Positions 44,510-53,721 of a stretch of 64,000 nt of DNA are shown here, piece by piece. The notes under the pieces are model-generated. The model saw only the letters and a list, made by a program, of their open reading frames with translations, was not told the origin of the DNA and did no database searches. Numbering within the stretch: position 1 is the first letter of the stretch; every line of letters starts with the position of its first letter. The translations under genes were made by a program, and so were the position numbers. Source of the DNA: Paenibacillus sp. 37. Its GTDB lineage: Bacteria; Bacillota; Bacilli; Paenibacillales; Paenibacillaceae. The stretch is from contig NZ_CP043761.1 in NCBI RefSeq assembly GCF_008386395.1, positions 3,286,001 through 3,350,000 on the forward strand. The letters are read 5' to 3'.

Positions 44510-45115
44510 GTGAAAAAGACCAAATTAATACTTATTGCATTCATGAGTATGATCCTTGCCTTATCAATAACTGGAATAGGATCGAGTTCAAAGGCATCTG
44601 CAGCTACGGCACGTACACCCATTGTATTGGTACATGGATTGACTGGTTCAGATAGCAATTTTACAGCAATTGAGAGTTATTTGCGTAGCCAAGGGTGGAC
44701 AAGAGACGAATTATTCGCGATTGACCTTCCTAGCAAACAAGGAAACCAGCTGTTGAACTCTGCAGCAATTAGTCGATTCGTAGATGATGTTCTGCGCGAA
44801 ACGGGTCATACAAAAGTCAATATTATAGCTCATAGCATGGGTGGAGCTAATAGTCTCTATTACATACTTAACCGTGGAGGCTCTTCCAAAGTGGATAAGT
44901 TGATTACCCTTGGCGGGGCTAATCGATTGACCACAACGACAGCTCCGAGTGGAATAAAGGTGACTTCGATCTATTCCACCAGTGACACGATTGTGTCCCC
45001 AGTACTTTCCCGGTTGAACGGGGCAAACAATGTTTCGGTTTCCCTCGTATCCCATATCGGTCTGCTGTTTAACTCACGGGTGAATGCCCTGATCAAAACT
45101 GCGTTGAATGAGTAG
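44510..45115 (+). CDS. Secreted lipase, family I.4 (LipA-like)
   Basis: A 201-residue preprotein with a signal peptide (about 1-31, ASA region) and a minimal alpha/beta-hydrolase lipase like B. subtilis LipA. Oxyanion HGLTG (42-46), nucleophile AHSMGG with Ser109, Asp159 (STSDT) and His182 (VSHIG) complete the triad. The Ala in place of the first Gly of the elbow is typical of this family. GTG 44510 has AGGAG at 44495-44499; ATG 44474 upstream lies inside the leader hairpin and is unlikely. It hydrolyses triacylglycerols and short esters outside the cell. Confidence 0.93.
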   Translation: MKKTKLILIAFMSMILALSITGIGSSSKASAATARTPIVLVHGLTGSDSNFTAIESYLRSQGWTRDELFAIDLPSKQGNQLLNSAAISRFVDDVLRETGHTKVNIIAHSMGGANSLYYILNRGGSSKVDKLITLGGANRLTTTTAPSGIKVTSIYSTSDTIVSPVLSRLNGANNVSVSLVSHIGLLFNSRVNALIKTALNE

Positions 45116-45177
45116 CTAACATTATAAAAATGGAAAACAAATGTATATTTTTCATAATATACTGAATGATTGACTTG

Positions 45178-45212
45178 AACACGACGGACCATTCATGGTT
45201 AGTCGTGTTTTC
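45178..45212. terminator. Hairpin after the lipase gene
   Basis: AACACGAC (45178-45185) with GTCGTGTT (45202-45209) and an inner ACCAT/ATGGT stem, followed by only a short T stretch. A weak terminator. Confidence 0.55.
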
Positions 45213-45320
45213 GTATTACCCGGAAATGGCTCACTGAGGTAAGATTTAAAAATAGCAACATTCGTTCTATAATTAGAAATCAGAATGAAAAATGGAACAA
45301 AGTTAAAGGAGTCTGGATGT

Positions 45321-46319
45321 ATGCAATCTCAACCGAATGATCGAATTAAAGTTCACCCAGGCTTTTGGGCTGGATTACATCAAATAGGGATTGGTGCAGA
45401 AGACATCGCTCGCACAGCACAATTATCTCTTGAGACAATAAATAAACCTGTAGTGACCCAATCTCAGTACTTTGCAATCTGGCAGGCCTACTCTGATCTC
45501 ATTGGGGACACCGCTGAGGGCATCATCAAACTTGCAACCGGATATGAGATATCCAAGTATCCTCCGCCTGTGCTGGCGATGTACCATGCTCGTGATTATC
45601 GTGATGCGTTGAATCGAATGGTCCGTTACAAGCAAATGTGTCCTCCCGAGAGTCTGCAGATTACCGAAGCAGGGGAGGAATGTATCATTGAACTCGAATG
45701 GTTACATAAGGAGCTAACAGGTCCGCCATTATTGGTCGGTATTACACTGGCATTTTTGCTTGAACTTGGACGGAGGGGTACAGGCCAGCCTTTGATGGCC
45801 AAAAGGGTCGAGTTCACCCAACCGATGGGCAACGTATATACCCTTGAAGCTTACTTCGGCTGTCGAGTCGATACAAATTCTAACCATAATCGGCTGACGC
45901 TAGAGCGAAAAGATCTGAATCTTCCATTTCTCTCGTATAACGAGGAGTTACTGGAGATCCTGACCCCGGCTCTGGATCGGTCGCTGGACGAACAGAAGAA
46001 CAGTCGTTCCGTTACTGAAGTGGTCAAATGGATCTTGAAACGTAACCTCACAGGAAAGCGCCCTGACATCCAGACGGTCGCCAAAGAGCTTTGTATGAGT
46101 GATCGTACCTTGCAACGGCGACTGACGGAAGAGAACACAAACTTCAAGCAATTATTAACCGAAGCCAGACGTGAGCAGGCCCGGGAGTACCTGGCAGATC
46201 CTTCGCTCGATATCAAAGAGGTAGCATTCCTGGTTGGATATGAAGACCAGAATTCGTTCTATCGTGCGTTCCGGACCTGGGAAGGAGATACTCCTTCGAA
46301 TTGGCGTGTCAGGCATTAA
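45321..46319 (+). CDS. AraC-family regulator (OruR/ArgR-like)
   Basis: A 332-residue regulator. The long N-terminal domain (about 15-200; KPVVTQSQYFAIWQAYSDL) matches the PF12625-type sensor. The C-terminal helix-turn-helix region (about 235-330) includes VAKELCMSDRTLQRRL and EVAFLVGYEDQNSFYRAF. AAAGGAG at 45306-45312 fits ATG 45321 rather than ATG 45285. The SDR gene at 46450, 130 nt downstream in the same direction, is the likely target. Confidence 0.9.
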   Translation: MQSQPNDRIKVHPGFWAGLHQIGIGAEDIARTAQLSLETINKPVVTQSQYFAIWQAYSDLIGDTAEGIIKLATGYEISKYPPPVLAMYHARDYRDALNRMVRYKQMCPPESLQITEAGEECIIELEWLHKELTGPPLLVGITLAFLLELGRRGTGQPLMAKRVEFTQPMGNVYTLEAYFGCRVDTNSNHNRLTLERKDLNLPFLSYNEELLEILTPALDRSLDEQKNSRSVTEVVKWILKRNLTGKRPDIQTVAKELCMSDRTLQRRLTEENTNFKQLLTEARREQAREYLADPSLDIKEVAFLVGYEDQNSFYRAFRTWEGDTPSNWRVRH

Positions 46320-46449
46320 CTTTGTCGCAAGATGCTAGTTACTGAGCCCTTCAGACTGCGTAATATTATATCTATCCAGTGAATGAAGCTGTTCGCAATG
46401 TTCAAGAAACAGCTGCCGGATAGTTGTAATCAAGAAGGAGAAATGCAGG

Positions 46450-47244
46450 ATGGATATGGGACTAAAAGAGAAAACAGCCTTAGTTACAGGATCAACAAAA
46501 GGGATCGGCAAAGCGATTGCTATAGAACTCGCTCGAGAAGGTGTTCATGTTCTGATTAATGGACGTAATGATGAAGAGGTAGAACGAACAGTTCGTGAAA
46601 TCAAGTCTACTTTTCCGGAGACCTCTCCGCAAAAGGCTACCGCTGATCTTGTGGATCTGGCGCAACGCCAAGCTTTATTCGAGAAATTTCCTGAGGTCGA
46701 TATATTAATTAATAGCATGGGTATATATGAAATCATGAGTTATGAAGACATAAATGATGAAGTGTGGGAGAAATATTTCCGTACCAATGTGTTGGCTGCC
46801 AATGGCTTGTCTCAATTTTATTTACCTAAAATGGTGAAGAACAATGACGGGCGTATTATTTTCATCGCAAGTGAAGAAGCCCTTATGCCTTCAGGCCAGA
46901 TGCCCCAGTATTGCATGACCAAGTCAATGCTGCTGTCATTATCTAAAAGTTTGTCCAAACTGACAGCAGGGACCGAGGTTACCATCAATACGATCCTGCC
47001 AGGTCCGACACTGTCCGAAAACGTACGAGAAATCATTGAGGGCATATACCCTAATGAGGCACTGACTTTTGAAGAAAAAGAGAAAGACTTTATGAAGAGT
47101 AATCTGCCACAGTCCGAATTACAGCGATTCATCAAGCCAAGTGAAATAGGCAGACTCGCTGCATTTGTATGCAGCCCATATGCTTCAGCCTTCAGAGGTT
47201 CTCCCATCCGGATGGACGGGGGCATGGTTCCCACCATATTTTAA
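46450..47244 (+). CDS. Short-chain dehydrogenase/reductase
   Basis: A 264-residue classical SDR. The nucleotide site is TGSTKGIGKAI (14-24), the active-site Tyr-x3-Lys is YCMTK, and SEE replaces the more usual catalytic Ser context (IFIASEEALMPSG). AAGGAG at 46435-46440 precedes ATG 46450. It oxidises or reduces an unknown alcohol or carbonyl substrate with NAD(P)H. It pairs with the AraC gene upstream and ends at the terminator at 47280. Confidence 0.9.
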   Translation: MDMGLKEKTALVTGSTKGIGKAIAIELAREGVHVLINGRNDEEVERTVREIKSTFPETSPQKATADLVDLAQRQALFEKFPEVDILINSMGIYEIMSYEDINDEVWEKYFRTNVLAANGLSQFYLPKMVKNNDGRIIFIASEEALMPSGQMPQYCMTKSMLLSLSKSLSKLTAGTEVTINTILPGPTLSENVREIIEGIYPNEALTFEEKEKDFMKSNLPQSELQRFIKPSEIGRLAAFVCSPYASAFRGSPIRMDGGMVPTIF

Positions 47245-47279
47245 AATTGTCCAGGATACAGGATATGTATCCATAAGAT

Positions 47280-47304
47280 GTCGCCAGCATTGGCGACTTT
47301 TTTA
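47280..47304 (+). terminator. Terminator (GTCGCC type)
   Basis: GTCGCCA (47280-47286), GCAT loop, TGGCGAC (47291-47297), T run. Confidence 0.9.
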
Positions 47305-47381
47305 TTTGTAAATGATCTATGCGAGGGGCGTCAATCGAGTTTATAATACAGGTATGATTTATCGAAAACGATTTCTGTTCA

Positions 47382-47396
47382 TTGGAAGCGATTACT
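47382..47396 (+). promoter_or_regulatory. cre-like site upstream of the GH2 gene
   Basis: TTGGAAGCGATTACT fits the WTGNAANCGNWNNCW consensus at every fixed position. It lies 37 nt before ATG 47433, consistent with CcpA repression of a glycosidase. Confidence 0.6.
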
Positions 47397-47432
47397 TTTA
47401 TTGATTATATGAATCTAAAAGGGGACACTATC

Positions 47433-50252
47433 ATGATAGCTGCAATAAATCTGGAAGGCGTTTGGAAACTCCAACTCGATGAACATAAGGTGGAACGTGG
47501 TCTGAATTTCTCAGACATTATTACATTGCCAAATACTACATCTCATGCGGCCAAGGGCAAGAAAAACGAGAATGTGTTAATCGGTGCGCTGACGGATGAG
47601 TACTTATTTGAGGGTTATGCCTGGTTTTCACGCGAGATCGAAATTCCCGAACACTTGGCTGGCAAATGTTGCTTCTTGCATCTGGAACGAACACGAGTAA
47701 CCACAGTTTGGATCGATGGGGTGGAATGCGGAACACAAAACAGTCTGAACACACCTCACCGTTACGAGATTGAGGCAGGGCTAACCGCGGGGACTCATAC
47801 AATTACCATTCGAGTGGACAATACCAATTATCCAACCAAAGGTGGTCACCTTACATCCGAAGACACGCAGACGAATTGGAACGGCATCACCGGGAAATTG
47901 GAACTTCAATTTTTTGAGCGTGTTTTCCTGGATAATGTTCAGGTCTATCCCGATCTTGCGACTCGATCTTTCGAGATCAAGGCAGCACTTGTTGGTGACC
48001 TGCAAGAAGTACGAATCGTGGTTTCGGCTGTTGCAGTCAGTGCAGATCCGGTGTATACGACCGAGGAACAGATTTTCGCCCCGGATTCGCAGGAAATCCA
48101 GCTGACGTACAAGATTGGCGAAGATGCGATGTTATGGAGTGATGATGAACCTAACCTGTACCAACTTCATATTCATCTGCAAGATCAGGACGGCGAAGTG
48201 CTGGATTCCACCGAAGTATGGACGGGATTACGGGAATTCCGGGCTGCTGGAGACAAATTCACCATTAATGGTCGCAAAACGTTTCTTCGAGGCAAACATG
48301 ACGGGCTGATCTTTCCGCTCACGGGATACGCGCCAACAGATGTGGATGAATGGGTTCGTATTCTCGCTATCTCCAAGTCCTACGGTATCAATCACTACCG
48401 TTTCCATACCTGTTGTCCTCCGGAGGCTGCTTTTATTGCAGCGGATCTGCTCGGCATCTACATGGAGCCTGAGCTTCCGTTCTGGGGAACCATTACGGAT
48501 GAATCTTCAGATGGGCATAATCAAGCCGAGCAGGATTACTTGATTAGCGAAGGATTTGCGATGCTGCGTGCTTTTGGTAATCATCCTTCGTTTGTCATGA
48601 TGTCCATGGGGAATGAACTATGGGGAAGCAAGGACAGATTGAATTCGATCCTGAAGGCATACAAAGCATATGATCATCGTCATCTATACACCGAAGGTTC
48701 GAATAACTTTCAGTTTGTGCCGGACATTCTGGAGGAAAGTGAATTCTTCTGCGGGGTTCGTTTCTCCAAAGAGCGCCTGTTCAGAGGTTCATATGCGATG
48801 TGTGATGCTCCGCTCGGTCACGTGCAGACCGACCTGCCAAATACATTGAAAGATTACGATTCAAACATTGTACCTGAGCAAGGCAGCGATGCTGACCCTT
48901 CTGGTCAGACTGGGGACAAAGAGATTCAGATTCAGTATGGGACAGGTTCCAAAACAGTGCAGGCCGAAGCTGGAAGTGACCAACTTGTCTCACACGTACC
49001 AATCATCTCGCATGAAATAGGACAGTACGCCACGTTTCCTAATTTCGAGGAGATCAACAAGTATACGGGTTCTCTCAAAGCCAAGAATTTCGAAGTGTTT
49101 CGAGAGCGTCTGAATGCCAGAGGGTTGGGACATCTGGCGGAAGCATACTTCAGAGCCTCTGGTAAACTCGCGGTAGCATGTTACAAGGAAGAACTGGAAG
49201 CTGCCTTTCGTTCGCAGCAACTAGCCGGGTTCCAGCTGCTGGATCTTCAGGATTTCAGTGGTCAGGGAACAGCGCTGGTGGGTGTACTGGACGCATTCAT
49301 GGATTCCAAAGGCATGATTACACCTGAGGATTGGAGAACGTTTTGTTCCGACGCTGTGCTGCTCGCGAGATTCCCCAAATATAATTATCAAGCGGGTGAA
49401 TTGTTCGAAGCACGCATTGAACTAAGTTACTTCCGGAGACAAGCATTGGATGGACTTCAATTGAAGTGGGAAATTCAAAGCGAGCAGATCGAAGGAAGCG
49501 TCCTATTGGAAGGGAAAACAGACCTGCCAGCGACCCATGGAGAACATTATGTGAATGTCGCGGATCTCAGCATTCGCATTCCTGAAGTCTCCAATATGAC
49601 CAAAGTGGAGCTTAGACTGTCCATTCCGGGTACGGATATCCGTAAGTCTTACGACCTGTGGATCTACCCGCGTCAGGAGGAAGTGGACCTGAGCGGTTTC
49701 AATCTATTTACCGAACTCTCGGAACAGGCGTTGGCGCTGCTTGAGCAGGGCGAGGATATTTTACTTTTCCCGAATCCCAATCAGCTTCAACACGCGATTC
49801 AAGGTTTCTATAGCACCGATTTCTGGTCTTACCCTATGTTCCGATCCATCTCGGAGAATATGAAAAGAGAAGTTCCTGTGGGCACAATGGGCTTGTTAAT
49901 TCAACAGGATCATCCGGCCTTCGACCATTTTGTCACAGAGGAGCACTCAACTTATCCGTGGTGGAGCATCGTGTCCGAGTCGTCATCGATCATCTTGGAT
50001 GAGTTGGATAAAGACTTGAATCCGATCGTGCAGACCATTGATAATTTTGAGCGAAACCACAAGCTCGGCCTGTTGATGGAGTGTCGGGTCCGGAAGGGGA
50101 GAGTGCTGATGGGAGCGCTGAATCTGGAGCGTCTGATGACTACATTGGAGGGCAGACAGTTGTTATACAGCTTCCAGCGTTATGTACAAAGTTCCGCTTA
50201 CCAGCCCGTTGCACGTCTGGAAGTAGAGGAACTTCGCAAGTTGTTTAACTAA
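47433..50252 (+). CDS. Glycoside hydrolase family 2 enzyme
   Basis: A 939-residue cytosolic glycosidase. The N-terminal jelly-roll sugar-binding domain (about 1-170) contains FEGYAWFSREIEIP; an immunoglobulin-like domain follows; then a TIM barrel from about 275 (FLRGKHDGLIFPLTG) with the acid/base Glu395 in SMGNELWG and a likely nucleophile Glu528 in SHEIGQYA. The C-terminal 370 residues are an extra beta-rich region. GH2 members are beta-galactosidases, glucuronidases or mannosidases; the substrate is not evident. The frame opens at TTG 47382 within the cre site, but AAAAGGGGAC fits ATG 47433. Confidence 0.9.
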   Translation: MIAAINLEGVWKLQLDEHKVERGLNFSDIITLPNTTSHAAKGKKNENVLIGALTDEYLFEGYAWFSREIEIPEHLAGKCCFLHLERTRVTTVWIDGVECGTQNSLNTPHRYEIEAGLTAGTHTITIRVDNTNYPTKGGHLTSEDTQTNWNGITGKLELQFFERVFLDNVQVYPDLATRSFEIKAALVGDLQEVRIVVSAVAVSADPVYTTEEQIFAPDSQEIQLTYKIGEDAMLWSDDEPNLYQLHIHLQDQDGEVLDSTEVWTGLREFRAAGDKFTINGRKTFLRGKHDGLIFPLTGYAPTDVDEWVRILAISKSYGINHYRFHTCCPPEAAFIAADLLGIYMEPELPFWGTITDESSDGHNQAEQDYLISEGFAMLRAFGNHPSFVMMSMGNELWGSKDRLNSILKAYKAYDHRHLYTEGSNNFQFVPDILEESEFFCGVRFSKERLFRGSYAMCDAPLGHVQTDLPNTLKDYDSNIVPEQGSDADPSGQTGDKEIQIQYGTGSKTVQAEAGSDQLVSHVPIISHEIGQYATFPNFEEINKYTGSLKAKNFEVFRERLNARGLGHLAEAYFRASGKLAVACYKEELEAAFRSQQLAGFQLLDLQDFSGQGTALVGVLDAFMDSKGMITPEDWRTFCSDAVLLARFPKYNYQAGELFEARIELSYFRRQALDGLQLKWEIQSEQIEGSVLLEGKTDLPATHGEHYVNVADLSIRIPEVSNMTKVELRLSIPGTDIRKSYDLWIYPRQEEVDLSGFNLFTELSEQALALLEQGEDILLFPNPNQLQHAIQGFYSTDFWSYPMFRSISENMKREVPVGTMGLLIQQDHPAFDHFVTEEHSTYPWWSIVSESSSIILDELDKDLNPIVQTIDNFERNHKLGLLMECRVRKGRVLMGALNLERLMTTLEGRQLLYSFQRYVQSSAYQPVARLEVEELRKLFN

Positions 50253-50293
50253 GATATAGGGAGAAGAAGTGTCAGGTTTCCCTTAATTATGTT

Positions 50294-50327
50294 TTATAGC
50301 CCCTTCCGCAAATGGAAGGGGCTATAA
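50294..50327. terminator. Perfect hairpin between convergent genes
   Basis: A 14-bp perfect inverted repeat (50294-50307 with 50314-50327), 6-nt loop. It lacks a T run on either strand but sits exactly between the convergent GH2 and ManC-like genes. Confidence 0.65.
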
Positions 50328-50357
50328 GACATGCAGATTGAATCGGTTCATTCTCCG

Positions 50358-51731
50358 TTAAGCGCTAGATGAACCTGCACTTTTTAGGATGACATTCCAA
50401 TCTTTTTCTTCAAAAAGTATGTTGTCTTTATCTTCTGTTACTCCGATCCGGACCTCAAGGATCACCATCCTGATTTCAGCCAGAATAGAAAAGAGACTCT
50501 CCTTGGTAATCGCGAACTGAGTGCCCATATTCACTTGCATGACCTTTCCGTTGACAAGCACTTGCCCACTGCCTGCAAGCACGGTCCATGCTCTACACCC
50601 AGTTCTATGCCAGTTCAACCCGATATGTTTGCCTGGTAGAACCGTTATGTTTAATGTGGTTACAGTTGTATTCTCATCGTCTAACGAACTCTCAATGACA
50701 CGATAACTGCCCCAGGTTGCTTCACCATACATCGGTTTTAATGGCAAGTTACCCAATTGCGCTTTAATTTCATTTGAATTATTTTTGTTGGCAATGAGAA
50801 TGCCATCCGGACTTGCGGCAGCGATAATACCTGGCACGCCAATGACTTGGATGGGGTAGGGAAGTTCGTTAATAATATAGGAATCGGAGGAAGAACCCGA
50901 GATTCCACCGTGTCCGATTACATGGGTATCTAACTGTGCGCACAGCGTATCCCAGCTTCCGATATCCTGCCATACTCCCTTATAAGGCAGGACTACGGCC
51001 CGCTGCGCCTTTTCTGCAACATGCTTGTCAAAACTGCGTTCAGGCAACGCTTCATACAGGGACGACAATTGATCATAATGAACCGGAAGCCCCATTTTTT
51101 TAATATGGGATATCATAAACGCGACGGTGAATGCGTACACACCACAGTTCCACAGTGCCCCACGTTGTAGCAGAGTTTCAGCAATGGTGGCTTCGGGTTT
51201 TTCTATAAATTGTGTTATGGGCGCATAAGCATTACGTTCTTCTCCACCCGGCAGGATGTATCCATACTGTTCTGAAGCATGTGTAGGCCTTGTCCCAATT
51301 AAAGCGATATCGGCTTGAGAATGTTTCAATATGTCCGGTAGTAATTGGAAGTTGCTGAAAAAATCTTCACCTGCGAACACATCAGCTGGCGCGATACAAA
51401 TCACATCGTCATCCTTGGCCATTCGGAAGGATTGCAAATATAACGTCGCTAAAGCCGCCGCAGTAAAAGTGCCTCGTTTATAAGGTTCCCCAATGACTGG
51501 AATTTTGCCTTGAGTATGTCGTGCCGTAATATTAGCCTGATCCTGATGTGAAATAATGAGTGTTGAATCCGTTAGGGATGAACTGTCAAGCTGGCGGCAT
51601 ACTCTGCTGATCATGGATTCCCTACCTCCAGCGGGTGATGGAAGTATATCTATGAACAGCTTGGAGCGAAGCTCATTGGATAAAGGCCAGAGCCTTTTGC
51701 CAGAGCCGCCGCACAGCAGTACGATATGCAT
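50358..51731 (-). CDS. Mannose-1-phosphate guanylyltransferase-like protein with cupin domain
   Basis: A 457-residue nucleotidyltransferase related to ManC/AlgA. It opens with LLCGGSGKRLWPLSNE, where Lys replaces the usual Thr of the GTRLWPLS signature, and keeps FIEKPE and the product-site region. Residues 350-450 form a cupin (KHIGLNWHRTGCRAWTVLAG) like the phosphomannose-isomerase half. It probably makes GDP-mannose or a related sugar nucleotide. AAGGAGG precedes ATG 51731. The glycosyltransferase-like gene at 51749-52558 is 17 nt upstream in the same operon. Confidence 0.88.
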   Translation of the reverse strand: MHIVLLCGGSGKRLWPLSNELRSKLFIDILPSPAGGRESMISRVCRQLDSSSLTDSTLIISHQDQANITARHTQGKIPVIGEPYKRGTFTAAALATLYLQSFRMAKDDDVICIAPADVFAGEDFFSNFQLLPDILKHSQADIALIGTRPTHASEQYGYILPGGEERNAYAPITQFIEKPEATIAETLLQRGALWNCGVYAFTVAFMISHIKKMGLPVHYDQLSSLYEALPERSFDKHVAEKAQRAVVLPYKGVWQDIGSWDTLCAQLDTHVIGHGGISGSSSDSYIINELPYPIQVIGVPGIIAAASPDGILIANKNNSNEIKAQLGNLPLKPMYGEATWGSYRVIESSLDDENTTVTTLNITVLPGKHIGLNWHRTGCRAWTVLAGSGQVLVNGKVMQVNMGTQFAITKESLFSILAEIRMVILEVRIGVTEDKDNILFEEKDWNVILKSAGSSSA

Positions 51732-51748
51732 GGGCTTCCTCCTTAAGC

Positions 51749-52558
51749 TCAGGGAGCTTTACTATAGATTTTCCGTTTATGAAAGGAAAGAGAACGATAT
51801 TTAAGAGCGAGATTGCGGATTTGTTGCTCTTTTAACGAAGAAGCGTTCACATTCAGACTTTTATTCTTGGAACTTCTAAGGATCATGCCGCCTGGGTTCT
51901 TCGTATACATAAAATTGGCATACGTTTCATACTCGGAGAAACCAAACTGTTTCTTCTTATTGATATTGGAGATGATCGCTTTATACCATGGCTGCTTATG
52001 AACAGCTTCAATTTTTTGTTTTAAGGCAGCGAGTTTCGATTTGTCGAACAGCATATAATGGGTGACAAAAGAGCGGGGACGCGGAGCTTTCATGCCTAAC
52101 AACTTGCGGTAGGTATTGAAATATTCCGGTTGGCTCCAGTCACGGCAGTAAAAGACTGTTTTTCCTTCTACAAGAAATGAATGAGGTTTAATCAGTACGG
52201 TATCTGCATCCATGACTAGAAAGTACTTTGCCTTCACAATGGAATCTCCGTTCATTTTGAGCAGCTGCTGATATAACCAGCCTGACCGATTCCATCGGGA
52301 GGACTGGTAGTGTATCTCGTTTTTGGTTATAGGCAGGACGGATCGCTCATTAACAAAAATGCAGTTTTTAAGGGAACAAAGTTTTCTGATTTTGGTGCTG
52401 ACCGGAGAAACAATATATATGCTTCCGATGGGATGTTTTACATAACGACGGATGTTATCGATGACGAGGGGAAGGGTAGCCAAATCTTTCTCGATCGCTG
52501 GTATAAGAACATCAATCTTAGGTGCATTATTCAACCGGATTCCAGGCTGGACGGACAT
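51749..52558 (-). CDS. Glycosyltransferase-like protein (DUF6492 type)
   Basis: A 269-residue protein with a GT-A-like layout: IDVLIPAIEKDLATLPLVID at the start, and a DxD motif in FLVMDADTVLIKP (about 125-137), which usually binds a metal and nucleotide sugar. AAGGAG lies about 10 nt before ATG 52558; the upstream ATG at 52645 has no such site. It is cotranscribed with the ManC-like gene, so it may use the GDP-sugar made there, perhaps for the spore coat given the divergent ATP-grasp gene. Confidence 0.82.
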   Translation of the reverse strand: MSVQPGIRLNNAPKIDVLIPAIEKDLATLPLVIDNIRRYVKHPIGSIYIVSPVSTKIRKLCSLKNCIFVNERSVLPITKNEIHYQSSRWNRSGWLYQQLLKMNGDSIVKAKYFLVMDADTVLIKPHSFLVEGKTVFYCRDWSQPEYFNTYRKLLGMKAPRPRSFVTHYMLFDKSKLAALKQKIEAVHKQPWYKAIISNINKKKQFGFSEYETYANFMYTKNPGGMILRSSKNKSLNVNASSLKEQQIRNLALKYRSLSFHKRKIYSKAP

Positions 52559-52760
52559 CTTCTCAACTCCTTGCACAAATCGTGATGACTCATTATATGG
52601 TATGTGTGCAAAAGTGTTTTGGTCAGGGCATGTGCAAATATACATTTTTACGAATAGGGGCTTTTGTTGAGGGTTCCTTTATCGGTATTACATATAATGC
52701 TTGCAGGATCTTGATCAAACAGCGGGCTATGATGCGGTTGCTGAAGGGAGAGTTTACGAC

Positions 52761-53525
52761 ATGGGAGTTGATAAATTGCAGCCGTTAAGAAGTAAGTGGT
52801 TAAAAACAAAATTAATCATTAATAATGAATTAATTAAACCGTTTATCCCCGACACACAGAAATATAACAAAACGAATCTGAAATCCATGATCAGCAAATA
52901 TGGAATGGTCTATGTCAAACCCGAGAGAGGCACTTTCGGGATGGGTGTTATTAAGGCCGAGATGGAAAGTCATCAACATTTTGTCTATCAGATAGAGCAA
53001 AAACGTCTGACGTTTGACAGCTTTGAATCGTTTTATAACAGTCTGACTCGCTTGGTGAATAAAAGAAGTTATCTGATTCAGAGAGGAATCCATCTTCTTA
53101 AGCACAATAACAGACGTTTTGACATCCGAGTCATGATACAGCTAAGCCCGACCAAACATTGGGAAGCTACCGGAATCATCGGCCGACTGGGTCATCCAAA
53201 GAAAATCGTAACCAATTATCATAGTGGTGGTACACCGATGGATATTCACAAGCTGCTACAATCACATGTATCCACAAAACGCAGGAATGAACTGGTTCAG
53301 GAGATGAATGAGCTTAGCCTGCGCATAGCTCGTCATATGAAAAAAAAGTACCCGTATCTAAAGCAAATCGGCGTGGATATCGGCCTTGACCACAGTCTGA
53401 AACCCTGGATTATTGAAGTGAATGTCAAACCTGACCCATATATATTCAATCAATTAAAGGACAAGACGATGTATCGCAAGGTCATACGATATTACCGCCA
53501 TGCTGTGCCCAAAAAAACAAAATAA
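52761..53525 (+). CDS. YheC/YheD-like ATP-grasp spore protein
   Basis: A 254-residue ATP-grasp enzyme resembling the endospore coat-associated YheC/D group. Visible segments are VYVKPERGTFGMGV (nucleotide-binding), RRFDIRVMIQL, and the metal-site end VDIGLDHSLKPWIIEVNVKPDP. Family enzymes join a carboxylate to an amine, but the substrate is unknown. The frame opens at 52701, yet AAGGGAG at 52744-52750 supports ATG 52761. It diverges from the glycosyltransferase-like gene. Confidence 0.87.
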   Translation: MGVDKLQPLRSKWLKTKLIINNELIKPFIPDTQKYNKTNLKSMISKYGMVYVKPERGTFGMGVIKAEMESHQHFVYQIEQKRLTFDSFESFYNSLTRLVNKRSYLIQRGIHLLKHNNRRFDIRVMIQLSPTKHWEATGIIGRLGHPKKIVTNYHSGGTPMDIHKLLQSHVSTKRRNELVQEMNELSLRIARHMKKKYPYLKQIGVDIGLDHSLKPWIIEVNVKPDPYIFNQLKDKTMYRKVIRYYRHAVPKKTK

Positions 53526-53573
53526 CAGACCGGACTTTTCATAGGAATGGCTGGAGAAGGTTTCAAGCTCAAG

Positions 53574-53599
53574 AGTCGCCAATGTGGCGACTTTTTTTG
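53574..53599 (+). terminator. Terminator (GTCGCC type)
   Basis: AGTCGCCA (53574-53581), ATG loop, TGGCGACT (53585-53592), T run. Confidence 0.9.
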
Positions 53600-53721
53600 T
53601 TGATCTGCGTTTTAAGGTCGGAATAATGCATTTCATCCCAATTCGACTCCGAAACCTATGCTAAAATAGTATATTCGAGAGTGAAATTCAGAGTCGATGT
53701 CGATGAAAGGCGGATGTCCCC

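Noticed and set aside
47382..47432. TTG start of the GH2 gene at 47382
   Set aside because: The codon is part of the cre-like site and has no ribosome binding site; ATG 47433 has one.
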